From Tetrahymena thermophila SB210 (Eukaryota; Ciliophora; Oligohymenophorea; Hymenostomatida; Tetrahymenidae), in NCBI RefSeq assembly GCF_000189635.1, contig NW_002475923.1:1-64000 (forward strand): 64,000 bases of DNA. Reading direction: 5' to 3'. Shown here piece after piece: positions 21,909-35,200 of the stretch (positions are counted from its first letter, which is position 1; each line of letters opens with the position of its first letter). The position numbers were made by a program, and so were the translations under genes. The notes beneath the pieces are model-generated. The model saw only the letters and a list, made by a program, of their open reading frames with translations. It did no database searches and was not told the DNA's origin.

Positions 21909-22941
21909 ATCTGAAAAAGGAGATTTGTTTTTTTGTAACTAGGTGTAATTAGTTTGCTTATATCAATATTTGTAGGAAATAAACAAGATTTCTTTAATAG
22001 TTTAACTTAGATAAAATAGTAAAAAAAATTTTGTGGTATTTTAACTTAATCAAACTATTACTTAATGATACTATTAAAATAAATAAATAATCTAATCTCA
22101 TAGAATGCAAAATCTTGTTAAAAACTGCTAATAGAAATCAATGAATGAATAATCCAAATTAACATTTTACATTATTTTATTTTGCGAAATTACTAAATTG
22201 TCAAATATACTATTAATACATATATTTATTCATACATTTCTTTTTAATTTAATCTATCAGCAATTGCATCAAAAATTATAAAAATAAGCAGATTTTTCTG
22301 CTAAAGAATAAAATTGGAAATATGCTTTGCAAATATCTATTTAATAAAATTAGTTTTTCAATCCTAAAAGTAACTTTAAGTAGCCTTTTAATTTTTTATG
22401 CATCAATATTCAGCAATTATTTTACAAATTCAAAAAAATATAAATTTAATAATAATTTATATGCTCAGCTATAAATAAATGTTTAATTTCACTAGTTATT
22501 TTATTTTCATTATAAAACAATTCAAATATTCTTAAGAAATATGTAAAATTTAATTTTTTCAAGTTTTTTAGAGAGATTGACTTTTAGAATAATAATTTCA
22601 GCCTTCATAAAATAATTTTTATTTATTTTTTTAAATTTAAATTTAGCTAGTTTTTAAAAAAAACAATTAAATATATATACAGCTATTAAATTTTGAAAGA
22701 ATACTTTTAATCCATAAACATTTTTTTTATAAGAAAAAAACTCAAAAAACTTTTTTGGATAAAAAGAATCTTAAAAAATGGTTTTAATTTTATAATAAAA
22801 AATTACATTAATAAATTGTATAATTTAGCAAAATTTAAAACAAATATTATAAAAATACAAAAAAATCTAAGTAAGTAATAATATAAATTTAAAATAAATC
22901 AAATAATAAATATATATAAAAAAATCTATCTTGAATATATT
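21909..22941. other. Intergenic region between NEK and anoctamin genes
   Basis: This 1.0 kb AT-rich stretch lies between two minus-strand genes. It holds the promoter side of the NEK gene and the 3' side of the anoctamin gene. It is rich in A/T runs; no frame, repeat or RNA is recognised. Confidence 0.6.
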
Positions 22942-25900
22942 TCAATTATTTTTCTTTAATTGCTCTGTTTTATCTTCTAGATATGTACCATATACTTTAA
23001 AGAAAGGATTAGACTCTACTACCTTTGTAGATGGTCCAGATAGATTATTTTTAAGGTTGTAATTGTCTCTGATAAATGCCTGTCTTTTTAAAATATCCAT
23101 AGTCTTGGAATCGAGTTCAGAGTAATATCTATCAATAAAGAATTTCACGACAAAGAAGAAAAATGAAATAAACATAAATGCATTAAGTTGAGTGAAAGGA
23201 CCCCAGTCAGGCTTTTGGCTTCTTGTGAAGCAGAATATACCAGTGTATGTAAGAATAGATAACGAAGAACCTAAATTCATAAATTGCCTGAAAATACCTA
23301 TTGTAGAAGCATTTTATGGATTAGGTCTCTTGATTCTTCTTGTAAAAAGTCTTCTAGTGACAATCATTTTAATAAATGTGATTCCAAAAGTTATAGCAAA
23401 AACAAGAGGAAAACCAAATCCATAAGTAACATTAAAGCAATAATAGGTAAACATTTCAATATAATCTCTTGTTGGCTGATCTATTTCATCTATCACACTG
23501 TCCACTATTTAAAAATATAATTATTTTAAAAGCAATTTTTAAGTTATTTATTTATTTTACTTAATCCTGATTGGTTCTCGATTTCTATATTAACATGATC
23601 GAAGAGATATTACTACTTTTGATCTACATCTTTGTTAACTAGCTATTTAACTAACTGAGTGACATTATTAAGAGAGCTTCTAAGTAAAGGATAAATTATT
23701 TCAACTATACTTTTAAATACTATGATGTACTAATATGATCTAATATAAACAGAGAGATGATAAGAGCAATCATCCTACACACAACCTATGTTTTGATCTA
23801 TGATAAACGAAATCAAAGTAGGAGGGACTAAGTGGTTAAAGAATATAAAAGTAAACAATTTGGTTGAATAGCTTTATTCAAATTCCTTTGTTGTTTTGAA
23901 ATTAGCTTCTCTGCAGGTGAATAAGGCAAATTTCTTAAAGAGGAATTCTTCAACCCAGAAGATGAACTCAAGAATTATTGTAGGAATAAATATGTTCAAT
24001 CCCATAAAAGTTTTTCCAGAGTCTATTGTGTTGTGATCGTCAAAGTAAGATTACAAGTATATAAGAGCGTAAATAATAACTATGTTTACTATTAGTATAA
24101 AAAATATTAAAATCCAATAGTTTCTTTCAGATTTTTCAGTTAATCTTCTGTCATAACTGTAATCATTCAACTTGTTTGATGTAATTGAACGTTCGTATTC
24201 GCCTCTAAAACCAGGTCTGTTAATTAATTAATTAAATAAATAATTATTTAGTGATCAAAAATATTTTAGATTTATTAGAAATAAGTTAAAACCTTATATC
24301 TTCTTCATCTTCACCACTTTGAGATTGGTTGTACTTTAAAGAAAATTCTGCTTCTCTATAAGTCCATTGTCCATAAAATACATTTGACCATATAACAACA
24401 ATAAATATATGGATCAAACCAGCTATTTGAGCACCTAATCCTTTATCTGTTTGACCAAAATACTCATAAACGATGAAAATTGGAGTACTTAATAAAGCAA
24501 CAGAAAACTGAGCTTTGAAATAAAAGCTTTGGAAAGTAAAATAAAGAGCAATTCTTTCTCCAAAATATTCACAAATTTCTTATTCAGGAACATTATATAT
24601 CAACAAAGGATTCCAATTTGGTAATAAGCATAAATCTGTAATCATTTAGTAATTTTTTATTTATAACTCATAATGTTTATCAGAATTAATTATCTAAAAT
24701 TTATAATCCTCTTCGTTTGGGTAATCTTATTTTATCTTTTCTTATATAATCCTCCTAAAAATATCAGAGTGTTCACGTTACCCAAAAAGCAAGTATTTAT
24801 CATGCAATGGGAAGTAATCGTAAATGAGGTCTTCTTGAGTTTTGAGCTTTGAAAAATCAAGCAAGCCTTTTTTATTATAATAAAAGTTTAGAATTCAAGG
24901 AAGACTGATAGAAATAAAATATATATTAAAATTAATTTAATACTAACTAATAAAGAAGTAGTAATCTTTATTCTTTCCATCTTGTTGAATATTTCCATTT
25001 TTTCATTTAAGTTTATTGGCTATCTTTGCCAGCAATTTTCTAGAAGAATTTTATTGCGAATTCTTTTAGAGCTTGGTACGTAAATATAATCAGAAAATAT
25101 TTGCTAAACTGATTATCCTTAATAATCCCAAATAGTCTTAATATTCCTACCATTTGGGCCTTTCTGAGCTCTTCTAAGAGCTAAAGTAAATGCTTCATAA
25201 ATCTCTTGCTGCATATTTCCATAAATGTACTTTTTCCAATTAGCTGCAGGAATCTAATTTATTTCATTAATAATCTTAAAAATAATAATTTTATTTTATT
25301 TTTTACATGTATTTCTAGTGCTTATTCATTTGGAGTAGTCTTAATCTTCTTCACAACATATGTTTTTTGTTTTTTCTTATTTCTACCTAACAACGACTTT
25401 AATTCAATAGGTCTCTTTGTATCTAAAATCTATTTAAGTGTGTATGAATCGATTTCATACTCCTCTTTGTCTCTATACTTTTCTCTTACTTTTTAAATGA
25501 GTTCATTAAGTTTCTCAAGATAGCTTAGATATCCTAAGTAAGTATTGTATGATTCTTCATTATTTTCTATTATAAAATTATTTTTTAATTCAAACTTCTA
25601 TCAAATTAAAATCATGATAAATAAATTGCTATTTTAGATGTTTTATTAATTTTTAACATTTTTATAGCATTAAAAAATAAAATAAAATTATTTTATCTAA
25701 GAAAAATAGTATCTATCAATCTACATCTTTCCACTAAAATAAATAATATATATACGATTTAGATCTAACTATAAAATGTTTATAAACCAAAATAGCTTTG
25801 TTTTGAAGCATAACTTCATTTGTAAGTTTAGAGAGAAAATTTTAATTTTAAAAATAAAAGAAAGTAACTTGAATTTAAATATTCAGAAATTAGATGGTTT

Positions 25901-27987
25901 TTTATATTTTAAAAATAGTTATGAAAAAACTGCTGTAAAATTTAATTTCTATTTATTGATTACATTAAAAGCAATCTGTCATAGTAATTTAAAATGTTAT
26001 TTTTTATTCAAAATTTACCTTGAATTTCTTCTTTTGTTTGAAGTTAAGAAGAGCCACACTCAAATTAAAGCAATTTAAAATCAATATGAAAGAGAAGTTC
26101 TAGAATTTTTAGCTTTGTTTCAAAGAATTATTTGCTGAATTTGCTTATGCTTGGTCCCTTATTATTAATATATTTACGAGCGAATGCAGAGTGTTAAAGT
26201 AGAGGAATATTTTCAATATCCTTAACAATTTATTTTTTAATTTTAATTCTTTCATTTGTAATGGTTTCTCCTAAAACTTTTTATTTTTACAATAAAATTT
26301 TTCTATCATCTTCATAAAAAACGTTTAATTTATTTTTTTCCATTTTAATGTCAATGTATTTATCTATTTGAATTTCAGAAAGTACTATTGTTTTAACACT
26401 AATATCAATTAATTTTGAATAGTCTTCATCTGAAATAAATCTATGGCCTTTATATTTTAACATTTGCTTTTCTAACTCCTTCTTGTATCTTCCTTTTACT
26501 AAATCATCTTTCAATTTTTCTCTTTACTCTCTTTCTTCCCTAACTAGTTATAGCTTTGCAGGATCTCCGTCTTTAACTTGGGGAGTAAGGAGTCTTAATT
26601 GATGATTCAAACGAAGAGGTCTCATTCTAGAGTCAACTGGCTCTAAAGAGAAAATATCTGTCTGAGTTAAAGAAAATGTTTTATTCAAACTCATAATTGA
26701 GGCTTGGGCTTTTAAATTTTCGAAAGATGTATAAAGAACAATATAAAAAAACTCTCCACTTTAAGAAATAAACTATCTCAATTTAAATCCACCCTAAACT
26801 GCTAATTTATAAATCAAATAATTCCTGAAAAGTGTAGTAAAATCAGAAACAGGATTATCAGTTCTAACCCACTTTCCACTTTAATCTTTTCTTAAATAAG
26901 GGACTCTCTAATCAACTTTACCCTCTCCAGCCATATTGGCAATAGGTATTTTTATATCGTTTTTCAAAGTGTTTGCATAACCTAAGTATTATTATTTAAT
27001 AAAATTATAAAGCATGATAAAATTCTTATTAAATATTATTTTTTTATTTTTAGATTTGTTTCTTGCTTAAAACTTTTTTTTTTTGAATTTCAAATTTTTA
27101 AAGCTAATTTGTATCATTCCGAAATAAAATAAAATATTAAAAAACTAAATAAATAGATTTAAATATTATTTTAAATACTTTACTTAGCCGCAAATAATTA
27201 ATATAAATTTTAAATTCTATTTATTAATAACTTTGGGTAGATAAATATACAAAAAAATAGTTAATTTATTACCTTCATCGTCTACTATCATATTCGCTTT
27301 TTTATATTGCCTATTTTTTTTTCTATCTTTTGGAGGCTTGGGTATTGTTTCGAAAACACCAAGATTATCAAGAGTGTACTTAATCATAAATTATTTTTCA
27401 TTTTATTCTTAATATTTCTCTTTAAGTAAATTATATTCTTCTTGATTTGGATCATCACGAAGTTTGACATAGTCATAAATTCTTTTGAATACTCTAAATA
27501 AAGCTAAATTAATTAAGTGGTTTTCTGACCTAACTGTTTCAAATGGAGTGTCTGCATGCAGAATTAAATCAGCCATTTTTGATAATTGACTGAACTTCAT
27601 TTAAGAAGGTTTTTTTTTCTATAAAGAGTTATCAATTAATTTTTATATTTGTAACTAGGATTCTTTGTTATATTCAAAATTAGGATGATCTGGGTTTCTT
27701 AATTTAAAAACAAAATCACCCAAGTGGTAATCAAGTTCATCTAAATATTTAACATCTGCCTAAAAACTTGTATCAACATGCTAATATATCTCTTCTTCTA
27801 TCAAAAACTTTTCTATCTATTTCATTTTATTGATTCTTCTCCTTCTATAATCTGGTGGATAACCCTTATCTTTATTATCCTTTTTCTTTGTGGTGAATGT
27901 TTGCTAATTTTAAACATCAGGCTATTCATTCGGTTGTATCACAGTTTGTTGATTAACAGCATCATTGACTATGTTCTTATCAGCCAT
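22942..27987 (-). CDS. Anoctamin/TMEM16 family membrane protein (ion channel or lipid scramblase)
   Basis: Anoctamins are ten-helix dimeric membrane proteins acting as Ca2+-activated chloride channels or phospholipid scramblases. Hallmarks in order are YFPLHD, then EYFGERIALYFTFQSFYF entering the first helix, IWSNVFYGQWTYREAEFSLKYN (the family's WKRRQAEL region), RDYIEMFTYYCFN with GFPLVFAI (family DYxEMFxQFG..FPLA), RRLFTRRIKRPNP, and the terminal RYYSELDSKTMDILKRQAFIRDN. The start (MADKNIVNDAVNQQ, 27987) opens a hydrophilic, charged cytosolic N-terminus of several hundred residues. Introns are evident near 23507-23590, 24225-24300, 24885-24950, 25560-26080 and 27000-27270, with approximate boundaries. 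Whether the Ca2+-site acidic residues are all present could not be settled by eye, so channel versus scramblase activity is open. The protein may sit in the plasma membrane, contractile vacuole or ciliary membrane. Confidence 0.85.
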
Positions 27988-28727
27988 TTCCTAATTTAAG
28001 CTATTATTTAACGATTAAATATATTATTTTCTACTCTTTATATTTTATGAATTTCTTTCTTTTAATCAATTAAACTTAACTATCTTATTGGATTTTTATA
28101 TGAATTTATTAATTAATTATGATTGATATTTTCAATGAGTTATAAAATTGATTTTAAACTTCAAATAAATTTGTGAAATAAATTGAATACACTTGAATAG
28201 TATATCTTTGTGATTGCTTACTATTTTAATTATTAGTATAACAACTAAATAAATTATCTTTTTTACAAAACGTCTTACAAGATAGAAATTTAAATCAACT
28301 CATTTATTTATTTATTGTATGAATAACTTACTTTTATTTTTATCTATATATGAAATCAAGCAAAATATATTGTTTCATTTTTATCTTTCTATATATGAAA
28401 TCAAGCAAAATATATTGTTTCATTTTTATCATTCTATAAATGATTCATATGTTTTACATTTTTTAAAAAATAGTTTAAAAAATAATTTAATAATAAACTA
28501 ATAAGAAAATTCTTATTGTAGGATAATTGAGTTTTAAATAAAAATATCTTTACAATAATCAATTATTTTTATTAAATATTTTAACTGAAAAATTTAATTA
28601 AAATAATTTGCAACTTCAAAATTAATTGCGCAAAAATTAAGAAATTTGTAGAGATTAATTATAATTTTTTAAATTAATTTGATTCACTTATTTTAAAGTA
28701 GCACTGAAAAAAGATAAATCAAAAAAA
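27988..28727. other. Divergent intergenic region with a short tandem repeat
   Basis: This 0.74 kb region holds the promoters of the divergent anoctamin and EF-hand genes. It is AT-rich and contains a two-copy direct repeat at 28340-28432. No other feature is recognised. Confidence 0.55.
28340..28432. repeat. Two-copy 45-bp direct repeat
   Basis: CTATATATGAAATCAAGCAA followed by AATATATTGTTTCATTTTTATC occurs at 28344 and again at 28389, an offset of 45 bp, with the second copy almost identical. Its three-fold length keeps a frame open, but the encoded peptide has no protein-like features, and the repeat lies in a promoter region. Confidence 0.85.
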
Positions 28728-29564
28728 ATGAGAAAATCTAGCACTTCTTCAATGAATAGCTCAAAGAAGCAGTCTACAAACTTAGCTGACTCTTAAAAAT
28801 AACAAATTTTAAGCACATTTGAATAGCAAAAAAAAGATAATATAGTTTAATAGTAGAGAAATATCATAGAAGCTTTGCAAAATTAATTAGATTAAGGAAC
28901 AAAAACTAAAGAAGAAAGATTTGCTTATTTATAAGATATCTTAGGCGAAACTAATTTAGGTAAATATCTTTATTTAAATAAATGAGTCAAGGTTATTTAT
29001 TATAAAATTTATTTAATAGGAGTAGAATTTTTCCAAACTAATCCGTAGGATTAAAATAAGTTATAAGTTGAATATGATCAAATTAATACAGCCATAAACA
29101 CAATAAAATCAGCAAAAAAAGATACTAAAAGAAAAGAAACTTATAAAGAAAGTCCTTGTGCATCAATAGGTATAAATGAAGTGAAACAAAGAATGAACAT
29201 AATAAACCCAGATTTCCCTCAAGAAGAAATTTAATTTATGTTTCCACCTAGAAAAGAAGTAAATAGCAAAGAATTATTTGAGCTGCTAAGAGTAAACTAA
29301 ATACAAAAAGACCCTCTTACTGAAGCTTTAAAGCTTTTTTTAGATTAAAATGGGGAATTAAATAAAGGAAAATTAAACATAATGATGAAATATTTAGGTT
29401 ATGGTTAAATTGACACAAAAGAAATGAATATTTTAAAAGATATCTTAGACATAGATTAAGATGGTAAAATTACCTAAGAAGACTTAAAAGAAGTATTCTC
29501 TGGTTGTAATAAAATTTATAAAATTCAACAATAAAATAAAAATGAAGAATAAGATTAGAAATGA
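28728..29564 (+). CDS. EF-hand calcium-binding protein
   Basis: The spliced model (intron 28960-29019, 60 nt) gives 258 residues. The N-terminal 70 residues are Ser/Gln/Lys-rich. The C-terminal half has the shape of a centrin/calmodulin lobe: a helix PLTEALKLF, then a degenerate loop LDQNGELNKGKL, a helix, LKDILDIDQDGKITQEDLKEVF with a canonical Ca2+ loop starting Asp221 (D-I-D-Q-D-G-K-I-T-Q-E-D), and a short charged tail. Only the last loop has all the oxygen ligands; its twelfth position is Asp rather than Glu, which usually shifts preference towards Mg2+ or weakens Ca2+ binding. FMFPPRK in the middle is reminiscent of an earlier, decayed EF-hand. No signal peptide is seen. The partner is unknown; a cytoskeletal or signalling Ca2+ sensor is likely. 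Confidence 0.85.
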
Positions 29565-30309
29565 ATGTACGATCTAAAAAAAATAATTAAAACTAGCTAA
29601 CAACATTTTAAATAATTATAAAATAAACTAAAATTATAATACTAATTAATCAATTAATTAATTTATTTATATCTTATTTTTTATTTTATATTTACAAATT
29701 TTAATTTTATAAATAATAAATATTTTATTAACAAACAAAATATTTATTTTATTTGTTTATATTTTGTAAAATTTATTTATCTTAGATAGATTATTTTAGT
29801 TAATATATAAAACATATGTGAAGATTTATAAAGGTAAAAATAAAATAGAATATTTTTTGTTATATTGTTATAAAGTGAACATATACATTAATAAATTAAA
29901 AAAATATTATTTTAATAAAAGTTAAAATCATAAAAATGAATTACATACATATTTATAAATGCTAAGGATAACATTCAAAGGGAATGTATTTTTAATTTAC
30001 GTATTTACTGAATTAGCTTTATAAATTTTTTATTTTTTTAATAAATCATTTTTAAGAAAATGAGTTAAGAGCCACTACTTATTTTAATAATGGCTAAGAG
30101 ATAGGATTTATTTTATTAATACTCTTGTTATTTGGATTAAATAGATGGAATTTTGTGTTTATTGTGCCAATGAAATTGCAACTCTTTTATTAATTGGCTT
30201 TAACTTAATAAAAAATAGTTATAAAACTTATGAATCTGCATTTATTTTATAATTTTTAATAAACTAAAAGATAATAGAAGAAATACATTATAAATTATTA
30301 ATATTAAGA
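29565..30309. other. Intergenic region between two plus-strand genes
   Basis: This 745 bp AT-rich stretch lies upstream of the 242-residue gene. A 37-codon frame starting at about 30060 (MSQEPLLILIMAK) is present, with an A-rich start context, but it is too short to support as a gene. No RNA or repeat is seen. Confidence 0.5.
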
Positions 30310-31416
30310 ATGCAATCAACAATAACAAGCACTACTTCATTAACACCTTAGCAGATATTAAACTAAATTATAAAGCCTGAATATATAAAATATTACAGTG
30401 ATTGGATTCATACTGCAAATGAAAAAGAGGCAAGAGGATTACAACTTTTAGGTGCTATTTATAAGCATAAAGGAAGTAAAAAATTTAGGTAAAGTTAATT
30501 TTTATTTCATATATATTTATTAATATCTTATAAAAAATAAAATAGAGCAAAACCTCCAAGTGTTCAACTATAACAGCTTCATGCCCAATAAGAATTCGAG
30601 TATAAAATTACATGAATATTCAAAATTTCAAATTTACATATTTTAGATTTGAAACATTTGAATAACATTCCCGTACATATAATTCAATTTTTTATAATTT
30701 AAATTTAAATCAGCTTCCAAAAGGCAGAAGAAATGTATAGAAAAAGTCAAATAACAAGTAGCTATGGTCAAGAATTTGGTTATTTGTAAAAGGATTTAAA
30801 ACCAACCTAAAATGTCTTTAAATATAAAAAATGTTCTGATGTAATTAATTACTTTATTAAAAAAATAACAATAACCTTTAGATATATTAAGCAATTAAAT
30901 TATTGCTTGCGTTCAATAACAGAATATAAATTTTAACAAAATTATTAATAATTTAGCATACTTTATATAAATATTAATTCATTAATTTATTAGTTACCAT
31001 TTGCAAAGCCTTTGAGTGATTTAGCAAAATTATTTATTGACAATTGGATTGAATTAAATGATGAATTAGAATTTTAAGAGCTTGTTCTAGCCTGTTTACG
31101 TTCTCTCCATTCGAGATGCATAGCTCAAGAAGTTCCTAAAACTGAAATGAAGTAATGAAATATTTAACATATTTATTTTAAATTATTTTTATAAAAAATA
31201 AAAAGAACTAAGTATGAATGGAAGGAAGATTGGAATTTATCTAAGCCTATCAGAATCGATAAGGCTGGTAGTGATCTTAAAGCCTATAAAACAAATTACA
31301 ATGCAATATTCAAATAAAGACTAAAATAAGAACACATAAACGAATAACTTAAATAATTAGATAACTCAGATTTTGCAAAGTAGCTTAAAATATTCAAGCC
31401 TTTTAAGATTAATTGA
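30310..31416 (+). CDS. Conserved-looking 242-residue protein, function unknown
   Basis: The model uses four introns (30489-30545, 30600-30713, 30841-30993, 31152-31205). Their removal leaves an exact 243-codon frame, which supports it. I do not recognise the family. Visible features are IIKPEYIKYYSDWI near the N-terminus, KKFRAKPPSVQLQQLHAQQEF, a central EEMYRKSQITSSYGQEFGYL, DLAKLFIDNWIEL, a pair of Cys in ACLRSLHSRC, and a basic C-terminus (KTKYEWKEDWNLSKP, LKIFKPFKIN). There is no signal peptide, membrane segment or catalytic signature. The Tyr/Trp/Lys-rich style and SYGQEFGYL motif recall small ciliary microtubule-associated proteins, but this is a weak impression and not an assignment. 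Confidence 0.75.
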
Positions 31417-32210
31417 AATAAGTTACTAAAGTGTTTATTAATGTAATAACATCACTGTTTGTTTTTGCTTTATAATAATAAATTATTGCAAATTATAAAA
31501 TATTCAATAAAAAATTATTTATCACTTTAATAATAAAATATAATTTACTTACTGTCAATATTAATTAATAAAATTTCAATTTGATTAATTAATTAATCTG
31601 GTAAGAATATTTTATAAACAATTAATTTTTAATTTAATCTAAAATAAAATTTTAAAAGATAATACTAAAAAAATTAATTTCTTCAATTTTATAATAGATA
31701 ACTTTGTTTAAATTTTAAATAATGCTCTAGGGTTTTGCTAACTAAAAAATTATACCAAAATTTATTATTTTAAATAAGATAAAACTTCTATTAGATAGTT
31801 AGTTATTTACTTTATATTATTTTATTGATCTTGCAGTAAATAAATAAATAATTTATATATTTTTAAGTAAAATATTAGAAAAAGCTAAATTAATATAAAA
31901 TTTTTTAATTAAAATGTTGATTTACATAGGAGTAAAAGTGTTTAATTTTAATAAAAATGAAAATTATTTTAGATAAAATGAAATTTGTTTATTATTATAT
32001 AGAATTGAATATAAATAAGTACGTGCTAATAATTTATTAACATTAAATTATAATCTATATATTTATTTTATATTTTTATTATAAGTTCATATATATGATT
32101 TTATATATTATTTTAATTAGAGTTTTAAGATTTTTTGTTTAATCTGAAGATTAAACTTTTTTAAATTGAAAACATTTTATTATAAATTAGAAAATATATT
32201 TTGAAAATTA
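31417..32210. other. Convergent intergenic region
   Basis: This is 0.8 kb of AT-rich sequence between convergent genes, made of A/T tracts and TTAATTAATT words. No coding frame, RNA gene or sizeable repeat is recognised. Confidence 0.6.
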
Positions 32211-35200
32211 TCATTGGTTAGATGAAGAGTATCTTTTCAATTTCATAGTTGGTTGGTTTTGAAAATGAGATTTTAAATACTCAACATCATCTAATAAGTA
32301 TTTATTTAGTGATTTGAAATTTTTCATTTTTTAAAGTACATTTTCAGGTATTAAGTTTGAAATGTTTAAAGGAGATTTTTATGAGGGAACAGGAGTTGAT
32401 TTCATGAATTAATTAGGTGCAGCTTCGGTTTAAAATAATATGATTCTAATATAAATTTATATGATAGTGCACAATATAGGATCTTCTCTATCTATCATGA
32501 AAAAGGCCTTTGTTGTTGGTATAATTTTATCCATAACTGAAGAATGGAAAGTAATAAGTCTGTCTTTAAGTAAAATAAAATCATAATCGCTGCCAAATAT
32601 ATCATTGTTGTTGGATTTTGAGCTGAAGAAATTAGCATTTAATATTTTAGGTCCATTAAGAATTTATTCTTCAGAAGAATCAGAACTACCAGAGAGTATT
32701 TAATTACCAATTTGCTTAGTTAAATGGTTGTCGAATTGTTTTAATTTAAATGTCAATTATTATTGTTTCACTAATTTTTCGTAATCCTCAGGGTATTTGC
32801 TAAATATCAAAGGGAAGAATTCACTGTAATAAAGTTCTTTTAGTTTGTATATAGGTTAATTACGGTATTTGCTTTCATATTGATTCAGTATTTATTTATC
32901 TATTACCTTTTCACAGAAAACGTCTAAATTAAGGCTAGACAAATTATCGATATGAATATATCTTAAAAGTTCTTCAATCAAAACACTTAAAGGCATTTAT
33001 TAATGATTGATCTAAAATAAGTTAATTAAAAGCTAGCCTAACTAATTAGGGAAATCAGTGAAGAGTATTCTTAAATTTTAATAAAGATCATAGCATGGAA
33101 AATTACTTTTAGTGAATATTTCGTTGATAAATTTACTATCACTAATAGATTATTAAAGGTATGTTATCAAATCAAAATCACCTAACTCAGGAAATCCGTA
33201 AATATTTTTAACATGCTCAAACAAGCATCTATTTTAAGGATTATTAACAACACTACCGTAATGGTGAAGTAATAGAATTTAGTAGCCTTCTTACTCAGCA
33301 AAAATGTATTTTTTTGTAATGATCTTTGACTCTTAAGAGAAATCTTCAAAGTTTAAACAAATTCTATTGCATCTAATGTCTCTTTTCATAATTGTCATCA
33401 TATTTAAGGATGTTATATTAAGATAAATATAATCTTTTGAATAGTTATCTTTGTGAGAATTTACTTCTTAATTGTTTGATTCGATTTAATTTACATCATA
33501 AGCAAAGTTTTCTATGTTTTGCTTTAAGTAAAAGCTTAGCTTTTACCAAAGCTATTAACGGTATTTTTCAGGAGCGAAGTGAGCATTTTAGATAACATCA
33601 CTAAAAAGTTGACGGAAGGAAAAGTCAAGGTTTTTTAAATAAAATATTTCTTCTGCAATATTTGTGTGGATTATGTTTTTCATTAAATCTTTACGGTGGA
33701 TGATTGACTTTTTCTCCAGATAACGTGCTACATCGCATAAAAGTTCAGAGAATTATTTGGTGGATTTGTTTAATATTCCTTCAACCACAAAGATTTTATC
33801 TTCACAGAGAGCACGCGTAATGTATAAGCAACGCATAAGCTTGTTGCGGTATTTATAAGAATCTTTAAATTTTTCAAATATACTTTTCATATTTAACAAA
33901 CCTGCACAAAATTAGGAAGTTTTATTTAACTTTTGAGTTGCATATAGGCGAACTTGAGATGATTTGAGCATAAAAAGTAAAGCAGAGCTGAGAATATGTG
34001 ATACAAAAACATACTTAAAATCTTAAAGCAAAATAACTGCAATTTCTGAGCGGAGAGAAATATCAATTTTAGCCATCTTCATAAGAATCTCACTGAATTT
34101 TTTTTAGTTATGAGATTCAAGACTATCGCAACGTAGAATGCGGTCTATGATATTCTTTTTAATTAAAATTCTTCCCATTATGTAAATTAGAATATTGTTA
34201 TCAAGCATGATATCATCGATTCTTTTGAGTATAATATGAAGGAGATTATTGAATTCATCTGTTTAAGTTTGTTTAACTCTGTCAAAAAGTGAGTCGAAAA
34301 TTAAATTGAGTTCTTATGAAAGATGGTTTTCAATTTAAAGAGGAATGCTTTCTTCAGTGACTAAAATTTACTCAATAGAACAGCAATACAATCCAATAGC
34401 TTAACTGTTTAACTATTACATCTCCATCTGTTCCCTAATTACAGAAAGATAAATTTACTATTCTGCATTTAACTTAGGTGAATAAATTTAAGCACTATTT
34501 TAGTCTGATCTTAATAAGCTTACACTCTATTTCAAATTTGGATTAGTATTGATATAACAAGATTAAGAAGAAATCTAGCATACTATATGATTTTAATGGT
34601 GCTCTTAAATGCACTTCCAACAATAAAATTAGCACTAATTTAAACTTGGATATGTATTTTTTCTCTATTTCTTTTTCTTAGGATCTTTTTTAATTTAAAC
34701 TTGAGATATTCCTTTTTGTACACCCAATATATCAAGCTATTAATTTATATATCTATCTGAATCTTCATCCATTTCATCACATTCATCTTTATCTTAAAAA
34801 TAATCAATATCTTCACCATCATCATCTTCAGTGGATAAATTGTTTTGATTCAAATTATTGTTCTTTTTTTTTTCATTTATTTTATCACATGTTAGACAAA
34901 TGTAGGCTTCATTATCAACTCTTGCTAGGCACACTGAATTGCTAACTCCAGCAGAGCATTAGAGTTCTTCAGAAATCATTTCTGAAAATTCATTCTTAGC
35001 GCTTTCTTTGCGTCTTCTTATATCTTTACTTCTTCCCAGAGCATCGAAGTGAGCAGAGCTAATTTTAATTTTTGAATTAATGACTTGCTCAAAATCATCA
35101 AGAGATTTCTTTAACTCTTCTTCTTCATTTAGCTCTTCAAAGAAATTTTCGTTTTCAAGAATTCTTTAATTTTTTTTATTCCTTGACTCAATCAAAGTAT

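Noticed and set aside
23192-23520. Plus-strand frames opposite the anoctamin gene
   Set aside because: They are antisense shadows of well-supported anoctamin exons on the minus strand and have no protein-like features of their own.
25206-26078. Hydrophobic plus-strand frames in the anoctamin gene
   Set aside because: They lie opposite anoctamin exons or in an AT-rich intron, where T-rich sequence reads as Phe/Leu/Ile by composition alone.
28319-28501. 60-codon frame covering the 45-bp direct repeat
   Set aside because: It exists only because the repeat length is a multiple of three; the peptide is repetitive and low-complexity, and the region is a divergent promoter.
30060-30173. 37-codon frame MSQEPLLILIMAK upstream of the 242-residue gene
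   Set aside because: Too short and without homology or a splice link to the next gene that I could establish.
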